Source: Nitratireductor basaltis (GTDB taxonomy: Bacteria > Pseudomonadota > Alphaproteobacteria > Rhizobiales > Rhizobiaceae). Taken from it: 64,000 bases of DNA. The stretch's first letter is position 1. Each line of letters starts with the position of its first letter. The notes under the pieces were generated by a model, which saw only the letters and a list, made by a program, of their open reading frames with translations, ran no database searches and was not told the DNA's origin. The DNA is taken from positions 1-64,000 of the forward strand of contig NZ_JMQM01000001.1 of the NCBI RefSeq assembly GCF_000733725.1, written 5' to 3'. This document shows positions 26,235 to 37,836 of the stretch, piece after piece. Both the position numbers and the translations under genes were made by a program.

Positions 26235-27251
26235 ATGAAAAACCTACTCATGTCTGCCGCGCTTAGCGTGGTCTTAGCAACCCCGGCGGCACTCGCTGCC
26301 GATGTTGATACCATAGCCGTCCTGACGCCGGAACAAGGGAGTGACTTCGGCTGGAACCAGCAGGGCGTCGAAGCAGCCAAGGCCGCTGCAGCGGCAACCG
26401 GTGTGGAAATCATCGTGGCCGAAGGCCTGGGCTACGGCGATGTTCGTGCCCCCATGCGCGAATTGGCAGCCGATGGCGCTGACCTGATGATCGCCCATGC
26501 TAGCGGCTACAATACCGCCGGTCCCGAGATCGCCAAGGAAACCGGGGTTCCGGTCGCCATTGTCGACAGCCCCGACGCGCTGGAGAAGGGTCTTGTGGCC
26601 GATTACACGCTCTCTGGCCATGAGGGTGCCTATCTGGCGGGCCGTCTGGCCGCCAAGATGACCTCCACGGGCACTGTCGGCATCGTCGTCTCCGGCGAAC
26701 CTCCGTCCTGGAACTCGCAGTCCGCCGGTTTCGCCGAGGGTGTTCGTGCCGAGAATCCTGAAGTGAAGATCCTGTATTCGGTGATCGGACCGGCAGCCTA
26801 TTCGGATGCCGCGGGCGGCAATCGCGTGACGACTTCGGTCATCGCAGCCGGTGCCGACATCATCTTCGGCCAGGGCAATGGCTCAAGTTTCGGCATGATC
26901 CAGGCGGTCGAGTCGAACAAGGCGACCGACGGGTCGGATGTGCTCTTCATCGACGTGATCGGCGACAAGTCCGAATTGGACAAGGGGCATCTTCTCGCTT
27001 CGGTTCTCTGGGACATGACGCCGGTCTATACCGCCATGATCGAAGATCTGAAGGCTGACAAGTTCGGCACACGCGGATATGCGATCAGCCTCGCCGATGA
27101 CTCCGTGCGGCTCATCAAGACCCCTCAGGTGGATGAAGCCGCGTGGAACGAGGTGATGAAACTGCGCGAGCAGATCATCTCCGGTGACATCAAGGTGGAG
27201 CCGAAATTCGAAGCGGAGGAGGTCCGCGCTCTCGTCACCTTGGCCGAATGA
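26235..27251 (+). CDS. BMP family ABC transporter substrate-binding protein
   Basis: 338 residues with a signal peptide ending ATPAALAA. BMP/Med family features: GSDFGWNQQGVEAAKAAA, AHASGYNTAGPEIAKETGV, GHEGAYLAGRLAAKMT and FGQGNGSSFGMIQAVE. Characterised BMP proteins mostly bind nucleosides. Here the gene heads a complete BMP-type ABC system located between vitamin B6 degradation genes, so a B6 vitamer is the more likely ligand (inference). GTGGGA stands before ATG 26235. It overlaps the ATPase gene by four bases. Confidence 0.9.
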   Translation: MKNLLMSAALSVVLATPAALAADVDTIAVLTPEQGSDFGWNQQGVEAAKAAAAATGVEIIVAEGLGYGDVRAPMRELAADGADLMIAHASGYNTAGPEIAKETGVPVAIVDSPDALEKGLVADYTLSGHEGAYLAGRLAAKMTSTGTVGIVVSGEPPSWNSQSAGFAEGVRAENPEVKILYSVIGPAAYSDAAGGNRVTTSVIAAGADIIFGQGNGSSFGMIQAVESNKATDGSDVLFIDVIGDKSELDKGHLLASVLWDMTPVYTAMIEDLKADKFGTRGYAISLADDSVRLIKTPQVDEAAWNEVMKLREQIISGDIKVEPKFEAEEVRALVTLAE

Positions 27252-28861
27252 GTGCTTCCGTGGCACATGCAACGGAAACAATGACAGACCTGCCCTCGCA
27301 AGAGAGGGCAGGCGTCATCGGCGTCCACGGGGTTACCAAGCGTTTCCCCGGCGTGATTGCCGTCGACAATGTATCTCTCACCTTTCACCGGGGTGAGGTG
27401 CATGTCCTTTTGGGCGAGAATGGCGCTGGAAAATCGACGCTTGTCGGCATGCTTTCCGGGCTGCAGGAACCCGATGAAGGCCATCTCACGCTCAACGGAC
27501 ACAAGGCGCGGCTGGCCAGCCCTTCGGCCAGCCTGGAAGCAGGCATAAGCACGGTATTCCAGCACTCCATGCTGGTGCCGACATTGACGGTTCTGGAGAA
27601 TCTTACGCTGGGTGCGCCCTGGCATGAGCGGCCTCCGCGTGCACGTATCGCGGCTCGTATGGAGGAGTTGAAACGCGAATTCGCGCTCTCCCTGCCACTC
27701 GATGCCGTCGTCGGAGAACTTTCCCTCGGTCAGCAGCAGCAGATCGAGATTGCCCGTGCGCTGCTGCGTGACAGCAAGGTGCTCATCCTTGATGAAGCAA
27801 CCTCCATGCTGACACCACAGGGCGCGCAGGAACTTGGCGAGCGGATGCAGCAGCTCGTCAGGAGCGGTCTTGCAGTCATCTTCATCACCCACAAGCTCGC
27901 CGAGGCATATCGCTACGGCAATCGGATTTCCGTTCTCAAGCAGGGCGCGCTCGCCGGCGAAATGGGGCCGGAGGAACTGAAGGCCATGTCCGAGGAGCAG
28001 GCAGTGGATGAGATCGTCCGCCTGATGTTCGGTCGTGAGGCAGGTACCGCGTCTGTCGAGAACAGAAAAAGCACGGCGCGTGACAGCATTGTCCTGAAGG
28101 TCGAAGGTCTCTCCACACAGGGTGATGCCGATGTCATGGGCGTGAGGGACGTGTCGCTGGCGCTCCGTGCAGGCGAGATTGTCGGTGTCGCCGGCATTGA
28201 TGGCAATGGCCAGAAACAGCTTGCCGAAGCCATGGCAGGCCAGCGGCCTCTGATCGCCGGCCATGTTGAACTGGAGGGTGAGGACATAACGCGAGCGAGC
28301 GTCGCACAACGTCGACGTAAGGGGCTGCGCTACCTCACGGATGACCGTCTTTCGGAAGGCTCGGTTTCGGCATTCCCGATCTCCGAGAACACGGTACTGA
28401 AGGATATCGGCCAGCCACCCTTCTGGGTGAGGGGTGTGGAGCGTCCGCAACGCATAGCACAGCATGCCCGCGACCTGATCGCCCGGTTCTCCGTTCGCAC
28501 ACCCAATGAAATGACCCCGATCGGGCGGCTTTCGGGCGGTAACATCCAGAAGGTTCTGCTTGGCCGCGAGCTGTCGGGAGAAGCGCGTGTCGTCGTGTTC
28601 AACAAGCCGACCTACGGCCTTGATCTGAAGAATATCGAGACATCGCGCCAGCGTATTTCGGACATCGCCGAGCGGGGGCTCGGGGTGCTTCTCATCTCCA
28701 CCGATCTCGACGAGCTGATGGCGCTTTCGGACCGCATCGCGGTGATGGAAGGAGGGCGCATTCGCGGGATAGTCGAGAATGATGGCAGCGGTGAAGCCCT
28801 GCGCCTTCGCATCGGTCGAATGATGGCTGGCGAGGAAGACCACAAACAGGCGACGCCATGA
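27248..28861 (+). CDS. ABC transporter ATPase with two nucleotide-binding domains (YufO/RbsA type)
   Basis: 537 residues in two ABC domains. Domain 1 has Walker A GENGAGKSTLVG, signature LSLGQQQQIEIARALLR and Walker B VLILDEATSML. Domain 2 is degenerate: GIDGNGQKQLAEA in place of Walker A, and signature LSGGNIQKVLLGREL. Such asymmetric double ATPases are typical for nucleoside and sugar importers of the BMP group. The start is ATG 27248, overlapping the binding-protein stop. The two permeases follow with a further four-base overlap. Confidence 0.94.
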   Translation: MSASVAHATETMTDLPSQERAGVIGVHGVTKRFPGVIAVDNVSLTFHRGEVHVLLGENGAGKSTLVGMLSGLQEPDEGHLTLNGHKARLASPSASLEAGISTVFQHSMLVPTLTVLENLTLGAPWHERPPRARIAARMEELKREFALSLPLDAVVGELSLGQQQQIEIARALLRDSKVLILDEATSMLTPQGAQELGERMQQLVRSGLAVIFITHKLAEAYRYGNRISVLKQGALAGEMGPEELKAMSEEQAVDEIVRLMFGREAGTASVENRKSTARDSIVLKVEGLSTQGDADVMGVRDVSLALRAGEIVGVAGIDGNGQKQLAEAMAGQRPLIAGHVELEGEDITRASVAQRRRKGLRYLTDDRLSEGSVSAFPISENTVLKDIGQPPFWVRGVERPQRIAQHARDLIARFSVRTPNEMTPIGRLSGGNIQKVLLGRELSGEARVVVFNKPTYGLDLKNIETSRQRISDIAERGLGVLLISTDLDELMALSDRIAVMEGGRIRGIVENDGSGEALRLRIGRMMAGEEDHKQATP

Positions 28862-29967
28862 CGATACAAGACAACATGAAGCCGGAAACGTTGGAGCCGG
28901 AGCTCAACGAAGCCGAAAATGTGCGGCCGGCATCCGAGCGCAGCGCGTTGGAACGCATACTCACCCTCACCATTGGCCCGATCATCGCCGCGTTCCTGCT
29001 GTCGGCAATCATATTGATGCTGGTCGGCGTCAATCCGCTGACCTATTACGGATATATCCTGGAGCGGTCGCTTTTCTCGGGGCTGGGCCTGCAGCAGACA
29101 GCCACCCGCATGGCACCGCTCCTTTTCCTCTGCGCCAGCCTGATCGTTGCATTCCGAGCCGGGCTCTGGAATCTGGGAACAGACGGACAGTTTCTTCTTG
29201 GCGCGGTCATTTCCGCGGCGACAGCACCACTGCTTGTTGGCGTTCTTCCCGGCTGGGCGGTGCTTCTTGTCGGCTTTGTTCTTGCTGCCCTGGTTGGCGC
29301 AATCTGGTCGGTCATTCCCGCACTTCTGAAAGCCTATCAGGGAGTGAACGAGATCATCACGACCTTGATGATGTCCTTTCTCGGCGTCCTGCTGGCCTCG
29401 ACGCTGGTGAAGCTTCTGTTCCGTGATCCAGCGACGACCGTGCCGCAAACGCGGACACTGCCGGTGGAAGACCGGCTTCCCCGACTGTTCGACACCTCCA
29501 TTTCCAGCGGACTTATATGGGGGCTGATCGCCGTTCTTGCGGTCCACATTATGATGACACGAACCGCTTTCGGATTGCGTTTGCGGATGGTGGGCGCGAA
29601 CCCTGCTGCGGCCACGCATGCGGGACTTTCCGTGCCGCTCCTGACCATGGCGACCTTCGGAATTTCGGCGGGCTTCGCGGGACTGTCGGGTGCGACCGAA
29701 ATCCTCGGGGTTGCCGGCAATATCCGCGCCAACTGGGACCCAGCCTACGGGCTCATGGTCATTCCGCTCGTCTTCCTCGCCAGGTTCCACGGCGTGGGAT
29801 CCATAGTTCTCGTGTTCTTCTACTCGGCCCTGATGATTGGCAGCGAAAGTGCCGCGCGACGTCTTGGTGTGCCGCAGGATTTCACACTGGTGCTGGTTGC
29901 CAGCCTGCTGATCTGCCTCGGACTGGGTGAGTATATCGATCAGCACAAGCGCAAAAAGGAGCGCTGA
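28858..29967 (+). CDS. ABC transporter permease 1 (YufP type)
   Basis: 369 residues with about eight to ten transmembrane segments after an acidic N-terminal tail of 40 residues. The permease signature is FRAGLWNLGTDGQFLLGAVI, and YQGVNEIITTLMMSFLGVLL is the conserved coupling region. GLSVPLLTMATFGISAGFAG is also typical. It is one half of the membrane channel of the BMP-type importer. Confidence 0.93.
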   Translation: MTIQDNMKPETLEPELNEAENVRPASERSALERILTLTIGPIIAAFLLSAIILMLVGVNPLTYYGYILERSLFSGLGLQQTATRMAPLLFLCASLIVAFRAGLWNLGTDGQFLLGAVISAATAPLLVGVLPGWAVLLVGFVLAALVGAIWSVIPALLKAYQGVNEIITTLMMSFLGVLLASTLVKLLFRDPATTVPQTRTLPVEDRLPRLFDTSISSGLIWGLIAVLAVHIMMTRTAFGLRLRMVGANPAAATHAGLSVPLLTMATFGISAGFAGLSGATEILGVAGNIRANWDPAYGLMVIPLVFLARFHGVGSIVLVFFYSALMIGSESAARRLGVPQDFTLVLVASLLICLGLGEYIDQHKRKKER

Positions 29968-29968
29968 G

Positions 29969-30904
29969 ATGAGCTCGCTGCTAACGGAAGCGTTCCTGTC
30001 ATCCCTGTTCACAGGCGCAATTGTCGCTGCCATTCCGATGCTCCTGGCAGGCCTTGGCGAGCAGATGTCGGAGAAGGCAGGCGTGCTGAATATCGGCATC
30101 GAGGGCATGATGCTGATGGGCGCCTATATGGGCTTTCTCGTCGCATTCAGCACGGATTCCCTCTGGTTGGGTTTCCTGGGGGGTATATTCGGCGGTGTGC
30201 TGACGGCCGTCGTCATGGCGGTGCTGTGTGTAAGGCTGGGACTGAACCAGATCGTGATCGGCATCGGCCTGACACTCGGGGTAGAGGGGCTGACCGCACT
30301 GCTCCACCATTTCCAGTTCTCCCGAACCTATCCGCGCCTGCCGGCACCGGTACGGCTGGACATTCCGGGACTGACCGATCTGCCGGTGATAGGGCCATCG
30401 CTCTTCGGGCGGCACCCGATTGTCTATCTGGCGCTGCTGGCGGTCCTGGTGCTGGCACTCCTCTACCGACGCACCAATCTCGGCATGACCCTTCGTGCTG
30501 CCGGTGAGCGGCCTGCCGCCCTTGATGTGGCGGGGGGCAATGTGCTGGGCATTCGAGTTGTAGCAGTGCTTTTCACCGGCGCCATGGCGGGTCTCGGCGG
30601 GGCCTATCTAGCAAATATCGGAGCAGGATTGTTCATCCCGTTCATGACCGGCGGTGCTGGCTTCATCGGCATCGTACTCGCCATGCTGGCAAGAGGCAGA
30701 CCGCTCTGGGTGCTGATCGGCTCTCTCATTTTCGGAGCAGCCCTCTCCCTGACCACTGCGCTGCAGGTCGCCGGTTCCAACATTCCAACCGATGTCATCC
30801 AGATGCTGCCATTCGCAGCGGTGATGCTGGTTCTCGTCATCTTCGGGCGCAGGGCCAAACTGCCGGCGGCATTGGGTGCCGCCTATGAGCGCGGCGCCCG
30901 TTAG
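29969..30904 (+). CDS. ABC transporter permease 2 (YufQ type)
   Basis: 311 residues with about eight transmembrane segments. The family strings are SEKAGVLNIGIEGMMLMGAY, the coupling region LGLNQIVIGIGLTLG, and GAMAGLGGAYLANIG. ATG 29969 is directly after the preceding stop. It is the second half of the channel; together with 26235-29967 it completes an importer of four genes. A gap of 63 bases separates it from 4-pyridoxolactonase. Confidence 0.93.
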   Translation: MSSLLTEAFLSSLFTGAIVAAIPMLLAGLGEQMSEKAGVLNIGIEGMMLMGAYMGFLVAFSTDSLWLGFLGGIFGGVLTAVVMAVLCVRLGLNQIVIGIGLTLGVEGLTALLHHFQFSRTYPRLPAPVRLDIPGLTDLPVIGPSLFGRHPIVYLALLAVLVLALLYRRTNLGMTLRAAGERPAALDVAGGNVLGIRVVAVLFTGAMAGLGGAYLANIGAGLFIPFMTGGAGFIGIVLAMLARGRPLWVLIGSLIFGAALSLTTALQVAGSNIPTDVIQMLPFAAVMLVLVIFGRRAKLPAALGAAYERGAR

Positions 30905-31774
<870 letters not shown>

Positions 31775-31784
31775 GGAGAGCCCC

Positions 31785-33745
<1,961 letters not shown>

Positions 33746-33911
33746 AAGGGTATCTGAACGAAGGTGGCGGTGCCGGTCAGTCCTTGCCGCTGCGTGCCTG
33801 GCCCCCAGGCACCGGCATCGCCGTCGAGCCCATGGACGAGCGCCTTCTCTCAAAGCTGCAAGATTGCCGATAGCCTCCTCTGCTTCCGTTCGACCCCGGT
33901 GCAGACAGGCG

Positions 33912-33961
33912 CGCAACCAAGCATCTGAAAGCGCTCAACCGAGCGCTTTTCCTGATTCAAG
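33912..33961 (+). repeat. Copy of tRNA-fMet 3' end plus terminator (att-like direct repeat)
   Basis: CGCAACCAA (33912-33920) equals the last bases of tRNA-fMet and the next A (79-87). After a gap, 33928-33961 equals 97-130 at 31 of 34 positions, covering the terminator hairpin and the following GATTCAAG. The order and orientation are the same, so this is a direct repeat flanking 33.8 kb. It looks like the far attachment site of an island inserted at the tRNA, or the relic of another tRNA-fMet locus. No tRNA body is recognisable upstream. The flanking stretches 33746-33911 and 33962-34169 show no gene I can support. Confidence 0.7.
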
Positions 33962-34169
33962 GATGGTGAGACCGTTTCTTGTGTAGGCTCTCGACCTCAC
34001 CCGGACAGGCAATAAGGTCTCCCCACAGGCGGGCATTACCATTGCGATGGACGACACGACACAACGTTTTCGCGGTGTCAGGGGAAGATGCGCCTCGACT
34101 TCTCCGGCAAGCTGCGCAGGGTGGCGGATCAAACGCTTCAAGGCAGTTTGGTTCTGCCCGGCGACGCAT

Positions 34170-35276
34170 TCAACGTATCGCCTCGGCCTCGAGTAGAGCG
34201 CGGATCAACTCTGCCTGCCGCGTTACGCCGACTTTCTCGAAAATGCTCGTCAGTTGTGTGCGTGCCGTATTGATCGACACACCGCAACGACTTGCTGCTG
34301 CGGCGCGTCCATCTCCCGCAAGCATCTCCAGGGCAAGCCTTGCCTCGGCAGGCGTAAAGCCGAAGCGATCTTGCAGCAGAGCGATGCGTTGTTTTCGGCG
34401 CCGTTCAGGATCGCTCACCAACAGCATTGCAGCCGGACGCGGCATCCCCGGCACCGCACCGGCAATGCGGAAGGGGCGAACCTCAACGCTCAACGACGAG
34501 TATTCACCTGACCTGACCTTTATTTTGCGGCTGGCCGGGGCAGTGAATCTGGCTGCGGAGCAGGCGACAATGGCGGCATTCAGCTCGCCATTAGAAATTT
34601 CGCTGTGGCAGTGCAGACGGCCCTTTGAAACGGTAATGCCGGATGGTCCTGAAAACAGATCTTCGGCGGCATCGTCGGCGAAAATCACGCGCCCTTCAGG
34701 GTCAACAATGACTGTACCCGTCTCATGGCTGCCGTAGCCACTTTCCAGCAGGAACTTTTCGAATGTCATCCGCTGCATATTGCGGGCGATACCTATGCTG
34801 CGGACAAAGTGGGGAATGAAGTAGCGAAAGCGTTCCTGTGTCTCGGGATCGATTTCATCCCGGCGTTCAGACGCCTGCAGGATGATGCTTGCGAAGCCAC
34901 CATTGTCGGTGAACAAATTCGTGGCAAGACGTTCGGCACCCAAGCCGGAACGCCGCCAATAGTCGTTGTAGAATGGACTGGAGAAGAAACGCTCCCGACC
35001 GGTGAAATCAAGATCGGTAACTTGTCCGACTGGCGAAGAGGCCGTGGCCTCGGCAGTTGGATCATGCGCCCACCAGTGATCTGCATAATCCGATATGAGC
35101 CTCGGGTCCGCCCGTGGCGCCATCACAGACGCGAAACCGATACGTGGGTCGGTGGCTACCAATGCAGCATTTTCCACACGGCAGTAGTCGGCAATGGTGC
35201 AAAGCAGATCAGGCCAGATCTGCGCCTCGAAGGCTGCATCATATATTTCTCCCACAATTCTCGAAACAATGTCCAT
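34170..35276 (-). CDS. LuxR family transcriptional regulator with PAS-like sensor region
   Basis: 368 residues. The N-terminal 170 residues (IYDAAFEAQIWPDLLCTIAD, DHWWAHDPTAEA, FYNDYWRRSG) form a sensor region frequent in rhizobial LuxR proteins. A PAS-like segment (TVIVDPEGRVIFADDAAEDL) lies near 185-205. The C-terminal LuxR helix-turn-helix is FGFTPAEARLALEMLAGDG, VSINTARTQLTSIFEKVGV. There is no receiver domain or recognisable acyl-homoserine-lactone pocket, so the signal is unknown. It stands alone next to the island-end repeat. Confidence 0.85.
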   Translation of the reverse strand: MDIVSRIVGEIYDAAFEAQIWPDLLCTIADYCRVENAALVATDPRIGFASVMAPRADPRLISDYADHWWAHDPTAEATASSPVGQVTDLDFTGRERFFSSPFYNDYWRRSGLGAERLATNLFTDNGGFASIILQASERRDEIDPETQERFRYFIPHFVRSIGIARNMQRMTFEKFLLESGYGSHETGTVIVDPEGRVIFADDAAEDLFSGPSGITVSKGRLHCHSEISNGELNAAIVACSAARFTAPASRKIKVRSGEYSSLSVEVRPFRIAGAVPGMPRPAAMLLVSDPERRRKQRIALLQDRFGFTPAEARLALEMLAGDGRAAAASRCGVSINTARTQLTSIFEKVGVTRQAELIRALLEAEAIR

Positions 35277-35736
35277 GCCGATCCCCCGACCAGGCCAAGG
35301 ATGCAGAAAGTACTCTTGTGATCACCATCACTAACAAGGCACGATTAATCTGCAAAATCGTTCGATCTGATAGATCCTATCGCCAAATCGAATTTATGGA
35401 CGCGGATCGTCTGGCTTCTGACCTCACAAATACCGGCGACAAATCTTGCCGACTTCGCTTTGAGTAACAGTCGAGCGGATCACCAGAAGAATATTCCCAC
35501 CAGCGCCTTGTGGGGTTGCCTTGTTGGTCTTGTCCGGCAAGGCCAGATTGTCTCCACGACTGGAAGAGATCACCTTATTCGATGGGAAAGCTGCACCTCC
35601 GTGCTCCATTGCCGCTTCCGCATTCGATCTCGCCCGTATCGCACAAACGTCGCATGACCCACTTCTGGGGGGTGGATAAGTTCCACGCCTGAAGTGCGGG
35701 AAACAGCTGCCGCGCACCATTTAGGGAGCAATGGTC
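35277..35736. other. Intergenic stretch without a supported gene
   Basis: 460 bases between the LuxR gene and the cupin gene. The reading frames here lack family motifs, start sites and codon bias, so I see no gene. It must hold the promoters of both flanking genes. AGGGAG at 35723-35728 is the ribosome site of the cupin gene. Confidence 0.5.
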
Positions 35737-36189
35737 ATGGATGTCGCCACGAGTGAGAAGCCAACCGGCGTAGTCTGGATGGGGACGCGGTATGAGATCC
35801 TTCTCCGCGCTGCGACGACGAACGGGGCAATGGGGATGTTCCAGTCGGAAGATCAGCCCGGTTTCGGTCCTCCCATGCATGTTCACCATGACGCCGAAGA
35901 AACCTTCTACATCCTGAGTGGTGCTGTCGATTTCGCTCGGGGTGATGAACGGCTCACCGTAAGGGCAGGTGGTGCCGTGCACATTCCACGCGGAACACCT
36001 CATACCTTCCGGGTGCGTGATGAGGGTTCAGCGAGAATGCTCACCATTCTTACACCCGGCGGCTTCGAAGGTTTCTTTGCAGAAGTTGCGGCAGCCGGGT
36101 TTGAAATGCCTCGCGACCTCGCAGCCATGCAGCCGATTTCGGAAAAGTACCGCCTCGAGATCGTCGGACCACCGCTAAGCGCCACCTGA
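35737..36189 (+). CDS. Cupin domain protein
   Basis: 150 residues, a single cupin. Motif 1 is visible as GFGPPMHVHHDAEETFYILSG (metal ligands H, H, E) and motif 2 as GGAVHIPRGTPHTFRV (H). All four metal ligands are present, so a metal-binding enzyme or sensor is likely, but the substrate is unknown. There is no signal peptide. ATG 35737 lies eight bases after AGGGAG; ATG 35731 is also in frame but too close to that site. Confidence 0.85.
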   Translation: MDVATSEKPTGVVWMGTRYEILLRAATTNGAMGMFQSEDQPGFGPPMHVHHDAEETFYILSGAVDFARGDERLTVRAGGAVHIPRGTPHTFRVRDEGSARMLTILTPGGFEGFFAEVAAAGFEMPRDLAAMQPISEKYRLEIVGPPLSAT

Positions 36190-36241
36190 AATCCCTGCAG
36201 AACGGAATTTCATCTTCGCTATGGAAAGCGGGAAGTCGAAA

Positions 36242-36739
36242 ATGAGACGAAGAAACATCCTGCACATGGCCGCCATCGCAGTCGGTCTGGCATTGCCGCT
36301 GTCTGCACAGGCGCAGAATTTGGGGCTCACCCTCGACCAGTACATCGCGGGATTCGAAGCGGCGTCGAAGGCTGCCGGTGATCCATTGAGTGCTCAGCAA
36401 CTGTCCTGCATGGAAAACGCCAAACCGGGCGATGGGGCGCAAAAGATCGTAAGTTGCACCTTCACACTTGGGGGTGGGCGCTTGCTCATCACGAATGCCG
36501 ATCCCGATGGACCTCTCCTCGATATTGCGACCCAACCCTGGCCGGGTGAAACGGGCGCACAGATTATCTCGTGGATAGCAGGTGCGATCAACGAGGCGGA
36601 TCCGTCAACATTCAGCGCAGCAGCCGAAGATCTCGCCGAGGCGGTCGCAGCCAAAGGCGAAGGCACGGCCACATTGGGCCGGAGCAATTTCTACGTGCTC
36701 GACCTGGGTGGAAACATGACGATCACCGCACAGCCTTGA
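36242..36739 (+). CDS. Small secreted hypothetical protein
   Basis: 165 residues with signal peptide MRRRNILHMAAIAVGLALPL and cleavage after SAQAQ. The mature protein has two Cys (LSCMEN, VSCTF) that could form one disulfide, and a C-terminal strand-rich part (GRSNFYVLDLGGNMTITAQP). No family recognised. It follows the cupin by 52 bases and precedes the DUF805 gene by 35, so may be co-transcribed with both. Confidence 0.75.
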   Translation: MRRRNILHMAAIAVGLALPLSAQAQNLGLTLDQYIAGFEAASKAAGDPLSAQQLSCMENAKPGDGAQKIVSCTFTLGGGRLLITNADPDGPLLDIATQPWPGETGAQIISWIAGAINEADPSTFSAAAEDLAEAVAAKGEGTATLGRSNFYVLDLGGNMTITAQP

Positions 36740-36774
36740 GCTTTGGGATCGCCTTGTCACATAGGAGGGAAACA

Positions 36775-37254
36775 ATGGACCTGTTCACATCATTCGAAGG
36801 CCGCATATCGCGCAAGGGTTTCTGGCTTGGTTTCGTGGGGATGGCCGCAATATCCCTGATCCTCGGAGCAGGTGTGCTGTCCCTTCTGCCGGGCGGGCCC
36901 CTGCAGATCCTGTTCCAGATCATACTGTCGGCCGGCGTGGTCTATATCTGGTCAGCGGTTGTGGTGAAGCGGCTGCATGATCGTGGAAAGCCAGCTCTGC
37001 CCTGGGCCGTGATTTTCATCGCCCCGGGTGTCCTCATGCAGGTGATGAGCATCTTCAGGATCGGCTATTCGCCAGTTGAGCTGGCTGGGAGCCAGATCAT
37101 GGTTCCGGGTGTCGGAGCCACGGTTGCGATGTGGGCGGCAACCGCCGTGGCTTTGTGGATGGTGGTGGAACTCGGCTTCCTGAAAGGGGTTCCGGGGGCG
37201 AATGCCTATGGTCCCGATCCGCGCGGTGCCCTTGCAGGTGCAACTGCAGCATAA
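36775..37254 (+). CDS. DUF805 family inner membrane protein
   Basis: 159 residues with four hydrophobic segments. The DUF805 plan is clear: FTSFEGRISRKGFWLGFVGM at the N-terminus (the family usually reads GRxxRxxFW), VKRLHDRGKPAL in the middle and GPDPR near the C-terminus. These are membrane proteins of unknown function, often found in phage or mobile regions. AGGAGGGA at 36762-36769 sets the start ATG 36775. Confidence 0.9.
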   Translation: MDLFTSFEGRISRKGFWLGFVGMAAISLILGAGVLSLLPGGPLQILFQIILSAGVVYIWSAVVVKRLHDRGKPALPWAVIFIAPGVLMQVMSIFRIGYSPVELAGSQIMVPGVGATVAMWAATAVALWMVVELGFLKGVPGANAYGPDPRGALAGATAA

Positions 37255-37296
37255 GGAACAGCGCGCGCGTATGCCGCCAAGTAGGGAATCGGCAAA

Positions 37297-37836
37297 ATGC
37301 TGCACACCGCCCTGATCCGCCTCAACATGACGCAGCTCTATCTGCTCCGCACTGGTTCCGGCGGCAAGCGGCAGGCGTCCTGGCGGGTATGGGTGCTGAT
37401 TTTCCTGCTTCCCGTACTCTTCTTGGGAACTGCCGCGGCATTGGCATGGGAGAGCTACGCTTTCATCTCCAGCGCGACCCGAACGACGGGTGAAGTCGTG
37501 CGCGTCTATGCGTGGGAGGGTTGGAACCCTTGGGATGGCAAGACTACCGACTACAGCCCGGTCTTCCGTTACCGCTTCTCCGATACTGAGATGACAGAAG
37601 CCAGCACCGGTCAATCCTCGCCCAACTGGAATTTCGCCATCGGGTCTCAGCATGAGATTTTTTTCACGCCCGACGAGAAGCGGGATGTGCGGCAAAAAAA
37701 TTTCGAACAGCTCTGGGCATTGCCCGCCGCCATCGGCGGGATCGGGATGGTCCTGCTCATTCCATCTGCAATTGTGGCCTGGTTTGTCTTGCGGTGGTTG
37801 AGGGGCGGTGAAGCGAAAGCCGGATCCTATGACTGA
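37297..37836 (+). CDS. DUF3592-like membrane protein 1
   Basis: 179 residues. Two transmembrane segments (about 30-52 and 143-168) enclose an exported beta-rich domain with the DUF3592 pattern: TTGEVVRVYAWEGWN, YSPVFRYRFSD, IGSQHEIFFTPDEK. A start at ATG 37327 is also possible. It overlaps the next gene, a paralogue of the same plan. Function unknown. Confidence 0.78.
   Translation: MLHTALIRLNMTQLYLLRTGSGGKRQASWRVWVLIFLLPVLFLGTAAALAWESYAFISSATRTTGEVVRVYAWEGWNPWDGKTTDYSPVFRYRFSDTEMTEASTGQSSPNWNFAIGSQHEIFFTPDEKRDVRQKNFEQLWALPAAIGGIGMVLLIPSAIVAWFVLRWLRGGEAKAGSYD

Noticed and set aside
27125-28843. Long open frame of 572 codons on the minus strand
   Set aside because: It is antisense to the ABC ATPase, lacks any family motif and arises from the GC-rich codon bias of the plus-strand gene.
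28612-30108. Open frame of 498 codons on the minus strand
   Set aside because: It lies opposite two permease genes whose membrane pattern and signatures are clear. The antisense product is charged and repetitive without family features.
33935-34169. Short minus-strand frames overlapping the far repeat copy
   Set aside because: Two overlapping frames of about 70 codons exist in different phases, none with motifs or a convincing start. Their shared ending with the tRNA-side remnant (LESxKAL) only reflects the DNA repeat.
35277-35736. Possible small gene on the minus strand (35424-35720)
   Set aside because: It has no ribosome site, domain or composition typical of genes here. I treat the stretch as intergenic.
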